A DNA stretch of 29,054 nucleotides from a virus. Location of the stretch: positions 1-29,054 of IMG/VR virus record IMGVR_UViG_3300033064_000832; one strand, 5' to 3'. Below are positions 13,916-20,852 of this stretch, piece after piece. The translations under genes were made by a program, and so were the position numbers. The first letter of the stretch is position 1; each line of letters starts with the position of its first letter. Below the pieces are notes generated by a model, which was not told where the DNA came from, made no database searches, and worked only from the letters and a program-made list of their open reading frames with translations.

Positions 13916-14934
13916 AACGAGGCAAGACAGCGGTAGTGATAGCATGGCGCGAGGGTGAGGACGATCTACAGGCGACCATTGAGGACGCGGGACGATCGGC
14001 AGGCAAGAGCGCCATTGTGATACCCGTAGAGGACACCGAAGGCCAGGGACCGGCACGGACGCGACACCGCGGCATTGTACGGGCGAAGAAAGAAGGGGCC
14101 GACGTGGTAATCATCGTTGACGCTCACATGCGCTTTGACGGTGACGTGTTGCAGCGCATGGCTCGGCAGGTACGCACGCGGGGCGGGTTGCTCTGCGCCA
14201 TGTGCTACCATAACGCGGAATGCACGTTTGACGCAACACACCCGAGCGGGGCGAGCTACTACGCCGGGGCTGACCTGCACTACAAGGGCGAGGACCAGAA
14301 CGGCAAGCAGGCGCTACTGTGGAAATGGTCAACCGATCCAAAGCCGGGTCCGCGCTCATGTGTGGGCGGGGCGTGCTACGTGTTCCGCGTGTCCTGGTAT
14401 TACAAGGTCGGTCAACCGCTGGCCGCATTGCCGGCCTGGGGATGCGACGAGGAGGCGTTGTCAATATCAGCATGGCTATCGGGGATCAAGGTTGAGCTCT
14501 ACAATGGGAAGGTGGCGCACCGATGGAGACCCCGCCCGCCGTGGAAAGATGCAGAAAACGCACTCGTCGCGTCACGCGCCGCCATGTTGTCAGCCGTTGT
14601 AGCTGACCCGACCGACCTTGCAGACCTGCTATCATGGCAGAAATGCAAACCGCTCGTGTCGCCCGAAGTGGCGCGATGGAAAGAGGCGTTGCTTAAACAG
14701 CCCCGGACGTGGACTGATTGGAAAGCAACCGTGCCGACAATGGAAGTGGTTAAGCCGCGCCCGCCGAAAGCCAACTACAGCGCCGAGGAAACGAAGCGCC
14801 GTTGTCAGAAATGCGGCAGCACCGAAAGCGCCGTGACTCATACGCGGCATACCGGGCGAGTGGTTTTGAGGTATCGCAAATGCTCCGATTGCGGCGCAAA
14901 GCGGGTTACACGCGATATTTGTGCCACAGCATAG
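13912..14934 (+). CDS. GalNAc-transferase-like glycosyltransferase with C-terminal zinc ribbon
   Basis: A 340-residue protein joined to the first glycosyltransferase by an ATGA overlap; GGAAAAGGAG precedes the start. Residues 1-235 form a GT-A domain with ARTRHRGIVRAKKEGADVV, then IIVDAHMRF, where Asp70-Ala-His72 is a DxH metal motif as in polypeptide GalNAc-transferases (DSH). WGCDEEALSISAWLSG, followed by VAHRWR, matches the acceptor-side Trp-Gly-Glu-Ser region and the metal His of that group. Residues 298-327 form a zinc ribbon (Cys298, Cys301, Cys324, Cys327) resembling Ogr/Delta-type fingers. I do not know this fusion. It probably transfers a sugar to a protein side chain; the ribbon may bind nucleic acid or a partner. 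Confidence 0.78.
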   Translation: MKRGKTAVVIAWREGEDDLQATIEDAGRSAGKSAIVIPVEDTEGQGPARTRHRGIVRAKKEGADVVIIVDAHMRFDGDVLQRMARQVRTRGGLLCAMCYHNAECTFDATHPSGASYYAGADLHYKGEDQNGKQALLWKWSTDPKPGPRSCVGGACYVFRVSWYYKVGQPLAALPAWGCDEEALSISAWLSGIKVELYNGKVAHRWRPRPPWKDAENALVASRAAMLSAVVADPTDLADLLSWQKCKPLVSPEVARWKEALLKQPRTWTDWKATVPTMEVVKPRPPKANYSAEETKRRCQKCGSTESAVTHTRHTGRVVLRYRKCSDCGAKRVTRDICATA

Positions 14935-14955
14935 CAAAACCGTAACTCTGGCCTA

Positions 14956-14985
14956 TTGACCTACATATTTGTCATGTTCGATAAT
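14956..14985 (+). promoter_or_regulatory. Possible sigma70-type promoter before head genes
   Basis: TTGACC at 14956-14961 and GATAAT at 14980-14985 are 18 bases apart, in one of the few intergenic gaps. Transcription would start at or near the ATG at 14992, so a leaderless message is implied. This placement is unusual and lowers confidence. Confidence 0.35.
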
Positions 14986-14991
14986 ACGGGC

Positions 14992-15276
14992 ATGGCAAAC
15001 CAGACCAACGCCGAACGAATCACTGAGCTTGAGGCTGAGCTTGTCCTTGTCAAGGCGCAACAGGCGGCAGCATCAGCAGGCGGTCAATCCTTCACGGTTG
15101 ACGGCTTATCCGTTTCGAAAGTCAACTACACCAACCTGCGCGACCGCCGCCGCGAACTAGAGAAATCCTTGCAACGCCTGTACCGTGGCGGGCGTGGCTT
15201 CGTCGTCGATCTGTCGCAACCATCATCGCCGGAAGCTGACGGCGACAACACGGCATACACGAGGGTACAAGCATGA
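14992..15276 (+). CDS. gpW-like head-tail joining / head completion protein
   Basis: A 94-residue protein. The start at 14992 (MANQTNAERI) is preferred to the ATG-like starts further up, which lie in the promoter-like gap. An N-terminal helix (ERITELEAELVLVKAQQAA) is followed by a beta hairpin (QSFTVDGLSVSKV) and the helix YTNLRDRRRELEKSLQRL. This helix-hairpin-helix order, the size and the place directly before the portal gene match lambda gpW and its relatives, which seal the portal after packaging. The C-terminus (RGGRGFVVDLSQPS) is flexible. The stop overlaps the portal start as ATGA. Confidence 0.7.
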   Translation: MANQTNAERITELEAELVLVKAQQAAASAGGQSFTVDGLSVSKVNYTNLRDRRRELEKSLQRLYRGGRGFVVDLSQPSSPEADGDNTAYTRVQA

Positions 15277-16820
15277 GCGGTCCACGCCTACGCACTCAGG
15301 CTGCCGTGGTAAAGGGCAACAAGTACTCGCTCGGCTACGGCTCTATCGACGACACCACACGCCGGCGCACACCAACGCGCAAGACTTCAGCCGAATCATT
15401 CATCCTGACCCCGCCGAAACGCGAAAAAGGCATTGCCACGGCCAGAGACGACCGTCGCAATATGTCAATCCTAGCATGGATGATCCGGCGCCACCTCGAC
15501 AACGTATCCCGGTTTACGCCGCATTTCCGGCTATCGGCGCGCACCCCCGAGGCGCAACCGGAAATTGATGCCGTCAACGCCGCCGTCCGTAACATGCTGA
15601 CGTGGCACGGACGGCGCAAACAGTTTGACGCCCTGGGGCGCCACGGTCGGGATGAGTACATGCGGATGTTCGAGGCGTGCAAAGTGATCGAGGGCGACTG
15701 TGGATCGCTCAAAGTGGCGGGTGGAAAGTCGCAAGGGATTGAGGGCGACCGCATCAAGAAACCCAAACACGCGGACCCCAAGCAGGCGAAACGCACTAAG
15801 AATGTCACCGATGACGGCATGACGTTTAACCAGGACGGAACCCGTAAAGAGTTCTGCGTGTGCCGCCGCGAGAAAAACCAGCTGGTGTTTGAGCGACTCA
15901 TTCCCGAACAGGACATGATATTCGACGGATACTGGCCCGACCGTTTCGATTCAAACCGGGGAGTGTCGCCGCTCCTGACAGCGCTTAACGAGGGCGCTGA
16001 TGTCCGCGAAACGTGGGAGTGGTTAGTGCTCAAAGCCAAGACATCGGCCCTATTCGGTCTAGCGTTTACCCGCACCTCTAGCGATGACATATTTCCAACC
16101 GCCGGAGACCCTAACACTGCCGCCCCGTCGAGCGAGGCGAACGCGTACACGTCACAGGTATCTGCCGCCGTCAAGTCACGCGGTCTCATCAATCTTGACT
16201 TGGACCCCGGCGACGAGGTGAAAGAGATCCAAAGCAGCACGCCGAACCCGAACGTGGTGTCATTCACGCGGGAGTTAATCCGGTCGGTACTGCTCGCCCT
16301 GGATATCCCGTTCACTTTCTACGACTCGCTCACCGCATCATTCTCTGCCCGTATCGCTGACCGCAACGAGTACGAGGAAAGTTGTGAGTGGAAGCGGTCC
16401 AAAAATCAGGACGTACTGGCAGAGGTTTATGACTGGGTAATTCCAATGTTTGCGGAGGCTGACCTGCGCGGATTCGGCAAAGTGCTCAAAACTGCAAAAA
16501 TCACACCAAACGAAGTTGCAGCAACTTTGCGCTGGGTTCCGGCAGGTCGGCCTTGGCTTGACCGATCAAACGAGATGAGCGGACACATCCTCGCGCTGGC
16601 GGCTGGTGTCACGTCAACGCCGCGTATCTGTGCCGCATACGGCGATGACGCGTACATGATCGCAGCCGAGCAAAAAGAGTACCTCGATAAAGCGGGGATC
16701 CCGCTCCTCTACGCGCAAGGTGGGCAGGTGCCGGTAAACGATCTGCTTAGAAACGCCAGAGAGGGCGCATTGCCAGACGAGCCAGCCGAACCAGACCAGA
16801 CCCAGGACAATCAACAGTGA
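15273..16820 (+). CDS. Portal protein (lambda-type family)
   Basis: A 515-residue protein. The N-terminal half includes RRNMSILAWMIRRHLDNVS, the clip-region-like RLIPEQDMIFDGYWPDRF, and RGVSPLLTALNEGADVRETWEW, typical of lambda-family (Phage_portal_2) portals. The C-terminal part has FSARIADRNEYEESCEWKRS, the WVPAGRPWLDRSNEM segment (family consensus is a Pro-x-x-x-x-Asp-Pro-x-Lys-Glu type loop), then AGVTSTPRICAAYGDDAYMI. Twelve copies would form the ring through which the terminase pumps DNA and to which the tail joins. Length and position after a gpW-like gene fit the lambda order W-B. Its end is disordered and acidic (EPDQTQDN). Confidence 0.88.
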   Translation: MSGPRLRTQAAVVKGNKYSLGYGSIDDTTRRRTPTRKTSAESFILTPPKREKGIATARDDRRNMSILAWMIRRHLDNVSRFTPHFRLSARTPEAQPEIDAVNAAVRNMLTWHGRRKQFDALGRHGRDEYMRMFEACKVIEGDCGSLKVAGGKSQGIEGDRIKKPKHADPKQAKRTKNVTDDGMTFNQDGTRKEFCVCRREKNQLVFERLIPEQDMIFDGYWPDRFDSNRGVSPLLTALNEGADVRETWEWLVLKAKTSALFGLAFTRTSSDDIFPTAGDPNTAAPSSEANAYTSQVSAAVKSRGLINLDLDPGDEVKEIQSSTPNPNVVSFTRELIRSVLLALDIPFTFYDSLTASFSARIADRNEYEESCEWKRSKNQDVLAEVYDWVIPMFAEADLRGFGKVLKTAKITPNEVAATLRWVPAGRPWLDRSNEMSGHILALAAGVTSTPRICAAYGDDAYMIAAEQKEYLDKAGIPLLYAQGGQVPVNDLLRNAREGALPDEPAEPDQTQDNQQ

Positions 16821-16827
16821 GGGCAAA

Positions 16828-17934
16828 ATGAAAGACAATCAGAATGAAAACAAACTTGGAACCATTCCCGCGGCGGCGTGCCAGTTTGCAGGCGGAGAAG
16901 TATCGCTCGGAGACAACGGCGAAGCGGCGAAAACGGCGCCAGTCAAAATCAAAGCACGAAGTGGACAACCGATTGATCACTGGTTCTGGGGTCGCGTTGT
17001 ACACGACCTTGCCGGAATGCGACTCGATAAACCCAGGCTCACTATCGACTACGTGCACAATGATTCCGAAGTCCTCGGCTACCTCAACCATTTCGACTCC
17101 GAAAGCGGAGACCTGATTGCGTCCGGGGCGATCATCCCGTATCGTGACGGCGACCGTGCGAGCGAGGTGTTGTTCAAGATGGGCGAGGGCGTGCCATACG
17201 AGGCGTCAATCTTTTTCGGCGACTCCGGGATCAAGATTCAAGAGATCATGTCTGGCGAGATATCGCCCGTGAACGGTTACGATTTCGCGGGTCCGGGCGT
17301 AATCATACGAGAATGGACGTTACGCGGCGTGGCCATTTGTCCGTATGGCGCCGACTCCAACACCGAGAGCGCCGCACTATCGAAGGGTCCGAGCTTCACT
17401 ACGACGCAATGGACCGAACAAGACGAAGGAGAGAACAGGATGAGCCAGGAAGCAACAACCGTAGACGTCGAGGCAGCCCCGGAGGTCGTTGAGACCGTCG
17501 AAGCAGAGCTTGCCGTTGACACAGAGGCGAATGCGACGGAGCCGCAGGAACAGACCGCAACCGAACTGGAGGAAGCGGAAACCGAAGAGACAACCACGAC
17601 CGATGAAGCAGCCGAACCGGATGCTACTGAGTTTGAGGAAGTCTCGGCAGACGCAGTGAGGGCGCGACTCACGGCGGTAGAAGCATCACAAGCGCAGGCA
17701 ATGCAAGAGGTAGACACGCTCGAGACCGAACTGACGCAGGTCACAGGGGAGCGCGACGCCGGTATTGTCGAGTTGAGAGAGACGACTGAAGCGTTGACGG
17801 CGGCCACAACCGAGCTCACCGAGCTGCGAAATAGAATCGCGGCATTTGAGCACGGCGCGCCCCCGGTATCCGCTGAGTCGGCAGGAGAGGCTTCGGAACT
17901 GACTCCGTGGCAGAAAGCACAGAAACGAAAATAA
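16828..17934 (+). CDS. Prohead protease fused to scaffold protein
   Basis: A 368-residue protein. Residues 40-190 form a prohead-protease-like domain: DYVHND with His77 and VPYEASIFF with Ser127 are candidate catalytic residues, and VNGYDFAGPGVIIREWTLRGVAICPYG ends the fold. Residues 205-330 are very acidic and Glu/Thr/Ala rich, turning into a coiled coil (AVEASQAQAMQEVDTLETEL). The last residues (LTPWQKAQKRK) are basic, as expected for a scaffold tail that contacts the capsid. This one-gene protease-scaffold arrangement is known from lambda C/Nu3 and other phages. The protease would digest scaffold after assembly. An internal start (17440) could make scaffold alone. Confidence 0.8.
   Translation: MKDNQNENKLGTIPAAACQFAGGEVSLGDNGEAAKTAPVKIKARSGQPIDHWFWGRVVHDLAGMRLDKPRLTIDYVHNDSEVLGYLNHFDSESGDLIASGAIIPYRDGDRASEVLFKMGEGVPYEASIFFGDSGIKIQEIMSGEISPVNGYDFAGPGVIIREWTLRGVAICPYGADSNTESAALSKGPSFTTTQWTEQDEGENRMSQEATTVDVEAAPEVVETVEAELAVDTEANATEPQEQTATELEEAETEETTTTDEAAEPDATEFEEVSADAVRARLTAVEASQAQAMQEVDTLETELTQVTGERDAGIVELRETTEALTAATTELTELRNRIAAFEHGAPPVSAESAGEASELTPWQKAQKRK
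17440..17934 (+). CDS. Internal in-frame start for free scaffold protein
   Basis: The ATG at 17440-17442 (MSQEATTVDV) lies exactly at the domain border of the protease-scaffold gene. AAGGAGA at 17426-17432 is a near-perfect Shine-Dalgarno site 7 bases upstream. It would yield a 164-residue scaffold in the same frame, as Nu3 is made inside lambda gene C. The sequence supports this strongly, but expression is inferred. Confidence 0.6.
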   Translation: MSQEATTVDVEAAPEVVETVEAELAVDTEANATEPQEQTATELEEAETEETTTTDEAAEPDATEFEEVSADAVRARLTAVEASQAQAMQEVDTLETELTQVTGERDAGIVELRETTEALTAATTELTELRNRIAAFEHGAPPVSAESAGEASELTPWQKAQKRK

Positions 17935-17966
17935 GCGTTTAACGACGCGGGAAGTGAGAACGAACC

Positions 17967-18941
17967 ATGGCAACGAATTATACAAACACACTCGCCGGCC
18001 TGCTGGTCCTGAATGACCAGAACCTGGCCGACATCTACCCGAACCAGGTGCTTGACAACGCACCTGTGGTCCAGGCCGCATTTGCGGTTCCGGCCTCGAA
18101 CGGGACACAGCACAAGTTCGTCAAGCAGACCTATGCGGCCGGCGCGACGTTCCGCAAAATCAACACCGGCGTAACCAATGCGGCAAGCCGGTTTGAGGAC
18201 ATGACGATCAACCTCGAATACCTGGACCCGTCGTACACGCGCGATGTCGCGTTGGCGCAGGGGTACAGCAAGGGGCTGAGTAGCTACATCCAGCACGAGA
18301 CCGGGAAAGCGATCCGCGCCGGGATGTACGGAGTTGAGCAGGCTATTTTCAACTTCGACCAGGCCACGCAGTTCATCGGGCTGCCGTACATGAACGATTA
18401 CTCCGACACCGATGTTGGGCAGATCGTTGATGCTGGTGGATCGGGCGGGAAGAGCGTATGGATCATCCGCTGGGCCGAAGATGGCGTGGCGCTTGTGGCC
18501 GGAAACGATGGCCGCATTGACATGATGTGGGATGACGAAAGCCCGACCATTGTGCAAGTCACCGACGCCGGCGGCACGAACGTCTACAGTGCATATCGCG
18601 TGACGCTCGGACTGTGGGGCGGCCTACAGGTCGGAAGTCTGTATGACGTGGTGCGCATCGCCAACCTGGACGGAACCAGCGACGACCTGCTCACCGATGA
18701 CGTTATCAGTGACGCCCTGGCGAAGTTCCCGGCCGGTCACAACCCGAACATGATTGCCATGAATCGGACGGCCCGCAAGGAATTGCAGCAGAGCCGTACC
18801 GCGACCAACCCGACCGGCGCACCCGCACCGTTCCCGGAGGAAGCGTTTGGAGTCCCGATCGTTGTGACAGAGGCGCTTGGCAGCTCCGAAGCAGCGGTTG
18901 ACGCATCCACGACCACGACCACGACATCCAGCTCCGTGTAA
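17967..18941 (+). CDS. Major capsid protein
   Basis: A 324-residue protein directly after the protease-scaffold gene, in the standard head-module position. It has the composition of an HK97-fold coat protein: N-terminal NYTNTLAGLLVLNDQNLADIYP, then FRKINTGVTNAASRFEDM. SVWIIRWAEDGVALV and the YSAYRVTLGLWGGLQVGS strand resemble tailed-phage coat proteins of the type with a WIIRW...GL...RIANL core. The end is odd: after EALGSSEAAVDA comes a run of six Thr flanked by Ser (codons 18906-18935), then Val. That mucin-like tail is probably exposed and flexible. The TAA follows at 18939. There is no signal peptide and no processing site that I can recognise. Confidence 0.85.
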   Translation: MATNYTNTLAGLLVLNDQNLADIYPNQVLDNAPVVQAAFAVPASNGTQHKFVKQTYAAGATFRKINTGVTNAASRFEDMTINLEYLDPSYTRDVALAQGYSKGLSSYIQHETGKAIRAGMYGVEQAIFNFDQATQFIGLPYMNDYSDTDVGQIVDAGGSGGKSVWIIRWAEDGVALVAGNDGRIDMMWDDESPTIVQVTDAGGTNVYSAYRVTLGLWGGLQVGSLYDVVRIANLDGTSDDLLTDDVISDALAKFPAGHNPNMIAMNRTARKELQQSRTATNPTGAPAPFPEEAFGVPIVVTEALGSSEAAVDASTTTTTTSSSV

Positions 18942-18961
18942 TTACGCGGTGGCAAACAACC

Positions 18962-18992
18962 GCCGCCCGTCGGTAACAATCCGGCGGGCGGC
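18962..18992 (+). other. GC-rich hairpin after the capsid gene
   Basis: The arms 18962-18973 and 18981-18992 pair over 12 bases (one G-T wobble) around the loop taacaat. No T-run follows, so this is not a standard terminator. A role in message stability, attenuation or processing between the capsid gene and the gene that follows is plausible. A similar hairpin is at 20316-20345. Confidence 0.6.
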
Positions 18993-19023
18993 ACAATCGA
19001 AACGCAGACCAGGAGATAAACAG

Positions 19024-20295
19024 ATGAAGAAACTTACATACATGGTCATATCCGCGCTGCTGGTTTGCGGCGTGGTCATTGCAGGGCAGTTGTCCACAAC
19101 CTGGACGCTCCGCAATGTGGTAGATCCTCCCGACCTTCGGGATGGACTGAACGCGGACGCACAGGCGGCAGATGCGCGGCTGGATGAACTAGACGGCGGG
19201 ACGGCGGGCGGGCCGAAGGCGTCGCTGACCGTCACTGGAAACATCACGAACTCGGCGCTGACAGCAAGCAAGCCTGTATTCACTGACGCTAACAAGGCGC
19301 TTGTATCCACCGGGACTCTCGCAGCAGACCAGGGCGGTACGGGCGCGGCTACGCTTACTGATGGCGGTGTGCTGCTCGGAAGTGCCGCAACTGCTATTAC
19401 TCCGATGGCGGTACTGGCAGACGGTTCAATAATCGTCGGTGATGGCGCGACTGATCCTGTAGCACTGGCGGCGTTCAGTAGCTCTACAGGCGACTTGCTG
19501 GTAACGGCTGGCGGATCAGGTGCAGGAACATTCACCGACGGGGGAGTTCTGCTCGGTAGCGGCACGGCGGCATTCACGGCGATGGGAGCATTGGCAGATG
19601 GATCCATCATCGTTGGTGATGGTGCAACTGACCCCGTTGCGTTGGCGGCATTCTCCGGATCGAACGGAACGCTGAAGGTTGCCAACGGTGGTACTGCCTT
19701 GAGTGCTGGAACTGATGGCGGCGTCCTTGGCTACACAGCAACCGGAACGATTGCATCATCCGCGCTGCTAACGCAGTACGGCCCCGTGATCGGTGGCGGT
19801 GCGGGGGCGACTCCCACTGCTATCGCGGTAGGTATCAACAACCAAGTGCTCAAGGGCGCGACTGGTGCGGCCCCGGCGTTTGGCGCATTGGTGGACGCAG
19901 ACGTTCCTGACACCATTACCGTAAGCAACTATGCGCTGCTTACGCAGGTGTGGGGATCGGCTGGCATCTCAGGTGCTCCTGGTGCCACGACAAACAACGT
20001 GGTTACTATCACGGCGAATGATGTTGCCGGAAGTCCGCTTGCAGGGTTGAGGCTTATCCATGTTTGGATCTCCGATTCCGACGTGGGCGCGGCCACTACC
20101 AACAACATCGAGACACTGACGTTATCGACCGGGACTGCGGTTTCAACCGTCACTGCCAACGCTGATTACTGGTATGTGACTGCTGCTGCCGGGACTGCGG
20201 TGGCGACGATCCAGGGCACGGCTTTGGGAACCAACTATCTCATGGTCGCTGACGGATCAACCGTATCCAGTGGTGCGGTAGTGTTTGAGAATTAA
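19024..20295 (+). CDS. Repeat-rich fibre-like head-module protein with signal peptide
   Basis: A 423-residue protein. Start at 19024 after AGGAGATAAACAG. Residues 1-21 form a Sec-type signal peptide: MKK, then YMVISALLVCGVVIAG, with likely cleavage near residue 21. A short helical linker (DLRDGLNADAQAADARLDEL) follows. From residue 112 the protein consists of three 59-residue repeats starting TDGGVL (112, 171, 230), with ADGSIIVGDGATDPVALAAF identical in the first two. This Gly/Ala/Thr-rich pattern is typical of phage tail-fibre and surface beta-solenoid repeats. The C-terminal domain (residues 290-423) is beta-rich. The gene lies between capsid and connector genes, which suggests a head fibre or decoration. 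A secretion signal on such a protein is unusual. Confidence 0.7.
   Translation: MKKLTYMVISALLVCGVVIAGQLSTTWTLRNVVDPPDLRDGLNADAQAADARLDELDGGTAGGPKASLTVTGNITNSALTASKPVFTDANKALVSTGTLAADQGGTGAATLTDGGVLLGSAATAITPMAVLADGSIIVGDGATDPVALAAFSSSTGDLLVTAGGSGAGTFTDGGVLLGSGTAAFTAMGALADGSIIVGDGATDPVALAAFSGSNGTLKVANGGTALSAGTDGGVLGYTATGTIASSALLTQYGPVIGGGAGATPTAIAVGINNQVLKGATGAAPAFGALVDADVPDTITVSNYALLTQVWGSAGISGAPGATTNNVVTITANDVAGSPLAGLRLIHVWISDSDVGAATTNNIETLTLSTGTAVSTVTANADYWYVTAAAGTAVATIQGTALGTNYLMVADGSTVSSGAVVFEN
19357..19887 (+). repeat. Three tandem 177-bp repeats (59 codons each)
   Basis: Units at 19357-19533, 19534-19710 and 19711-19887 each begin with the codons for TDGGVL. Units 1 and 2 are close at protein level (TDGGVLLGS and the ADGSIIVGDGATDP block); unit 3 has diverged. 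Synonymous changes between units 1 and 2 show that the duplication is not recent. Confidence 0.8.
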
Positions 20296-20315
20296 CGGTC
20301 AACGAATGCGGTGGA

Positions 20316-20345
20316 CCCCGCTCGTGCCAACGGGCAAGGGCGGGG
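20316..20345 (+). other. GC-rich hairpin with shared leader
   Basis: The arms 20316-20328 and 20333-20345 pair over 13 positions, with one G-T wobble and one mismatch, around the loop aacg. A cacaatcgaa-type leader and a Shine-Dalgarno site follow, just as after the hairpin at 18962-18992. It lies between the fibre-like gene and the next secreted protein. Confidence 0.5.
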
Positions 20346-20378
20346 GCTTCGCACAATCGAAGCACAGGAGAAAACGAT

Positions 20379-20810
20379 ATGAGAACACGTAAATGGATTG
20401 CGATTATGGCGGGCCTCGTTGGATGTGCGGCGATCTGTGCAGCACTTGACAGCATTGTTATCACGGTCCCGGTCGGCGCACTGACCAGCGGCACGAATAC
20501 CAGCGTACTCGCCAATGGGTATGTCGAGGACGTGCAACTCAGCGTGAGCGATGGTGTGTCGACGGGCGTATGCACAGTGGCCGTACAAGCCGCAGATAGT
20601 AGCGTTGCATCGTACAACATCGCCACTGCTACGGTGACAAACGAGTTGATCGTGAGGCCCCGCGTGGACGGCACAAGCACGGCGGGCGTGGCACTGACGA
20701 ATGACCCTCCCGGCAGGTACCCGCTGCATGGCGACACCTTGACATTTACCGTGACCGGCAGCCCGACAAATCTCACGTGGACATGCAGAATCAAGACCAA
20801 CGACAACTAG
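20379..20810 (+). CDS. Secreted beta-domain protein of the head module
   Basis: A 143-residue protein. MRTRKW leads into a hydrophobic stretch (IAIMAGLVGCAAICAA, residues 7-22), a clear Sec signal. LVGC at residues 13-16 matches a lipobox, so a lipoprotein anchored at Cys16 is possible, but cleavage after ICAA would give a soluble form. The rest has an Ig-like or jelly-roll beta pattern (VTVPVGALTSG, VEDVQLSVSDG, TVAVQAADSS, TWTCRIKTND) with three Cys in the full protein outside the signal or at its edge. The start has ACAGGAGAAAACG upstream. Its place between the capsid and connector genes suggests a decoration protein; an alternative is a periplasmic or surface protein made late in infection. 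Confidence 0.6.
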   Translation: MRTRKWIAIMAGLVGCAAICAALDSIVITVPVGALTSGTNTSVLANGYVEDVQLSVSDGVSTGVCTVAVQAADSSVASYNIATATVTNELIVRPRVDGTSTAGVALTNDPPGRYPLHGDTLTFTVTGSPTNLTWTCRIKTNDN

Positions 20811-20852
20811 GAATCACTCACCGATAAACGCATCAGAGACGAGGCATGAGAC

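Noticed and set aside
15335-16315. Minus-strand open frame of 326 codons
   Set aside because: Antisense to the portal gene; it is a by-product of GC-rich codon use and has no protein-like motifs.
17277-18557. Long open frame on the minus strand (426 codons) across protease and capsid genes
   Set aside because: It is antisense to two well-supported structural genes and crosses the Glu/Thr-rich scaffold, whose complement reads as a Ser/Val-rich low-complexity stretch. No start site or family resemblance.
18942-19685. Minus-strand open frame of 247 codons
   Set aside because: Antisense to the repeat-rich fibre-like gene; its Pro/Ser/Val-rich repeats merely mirror the Gly/Ala repeats of the other strand.
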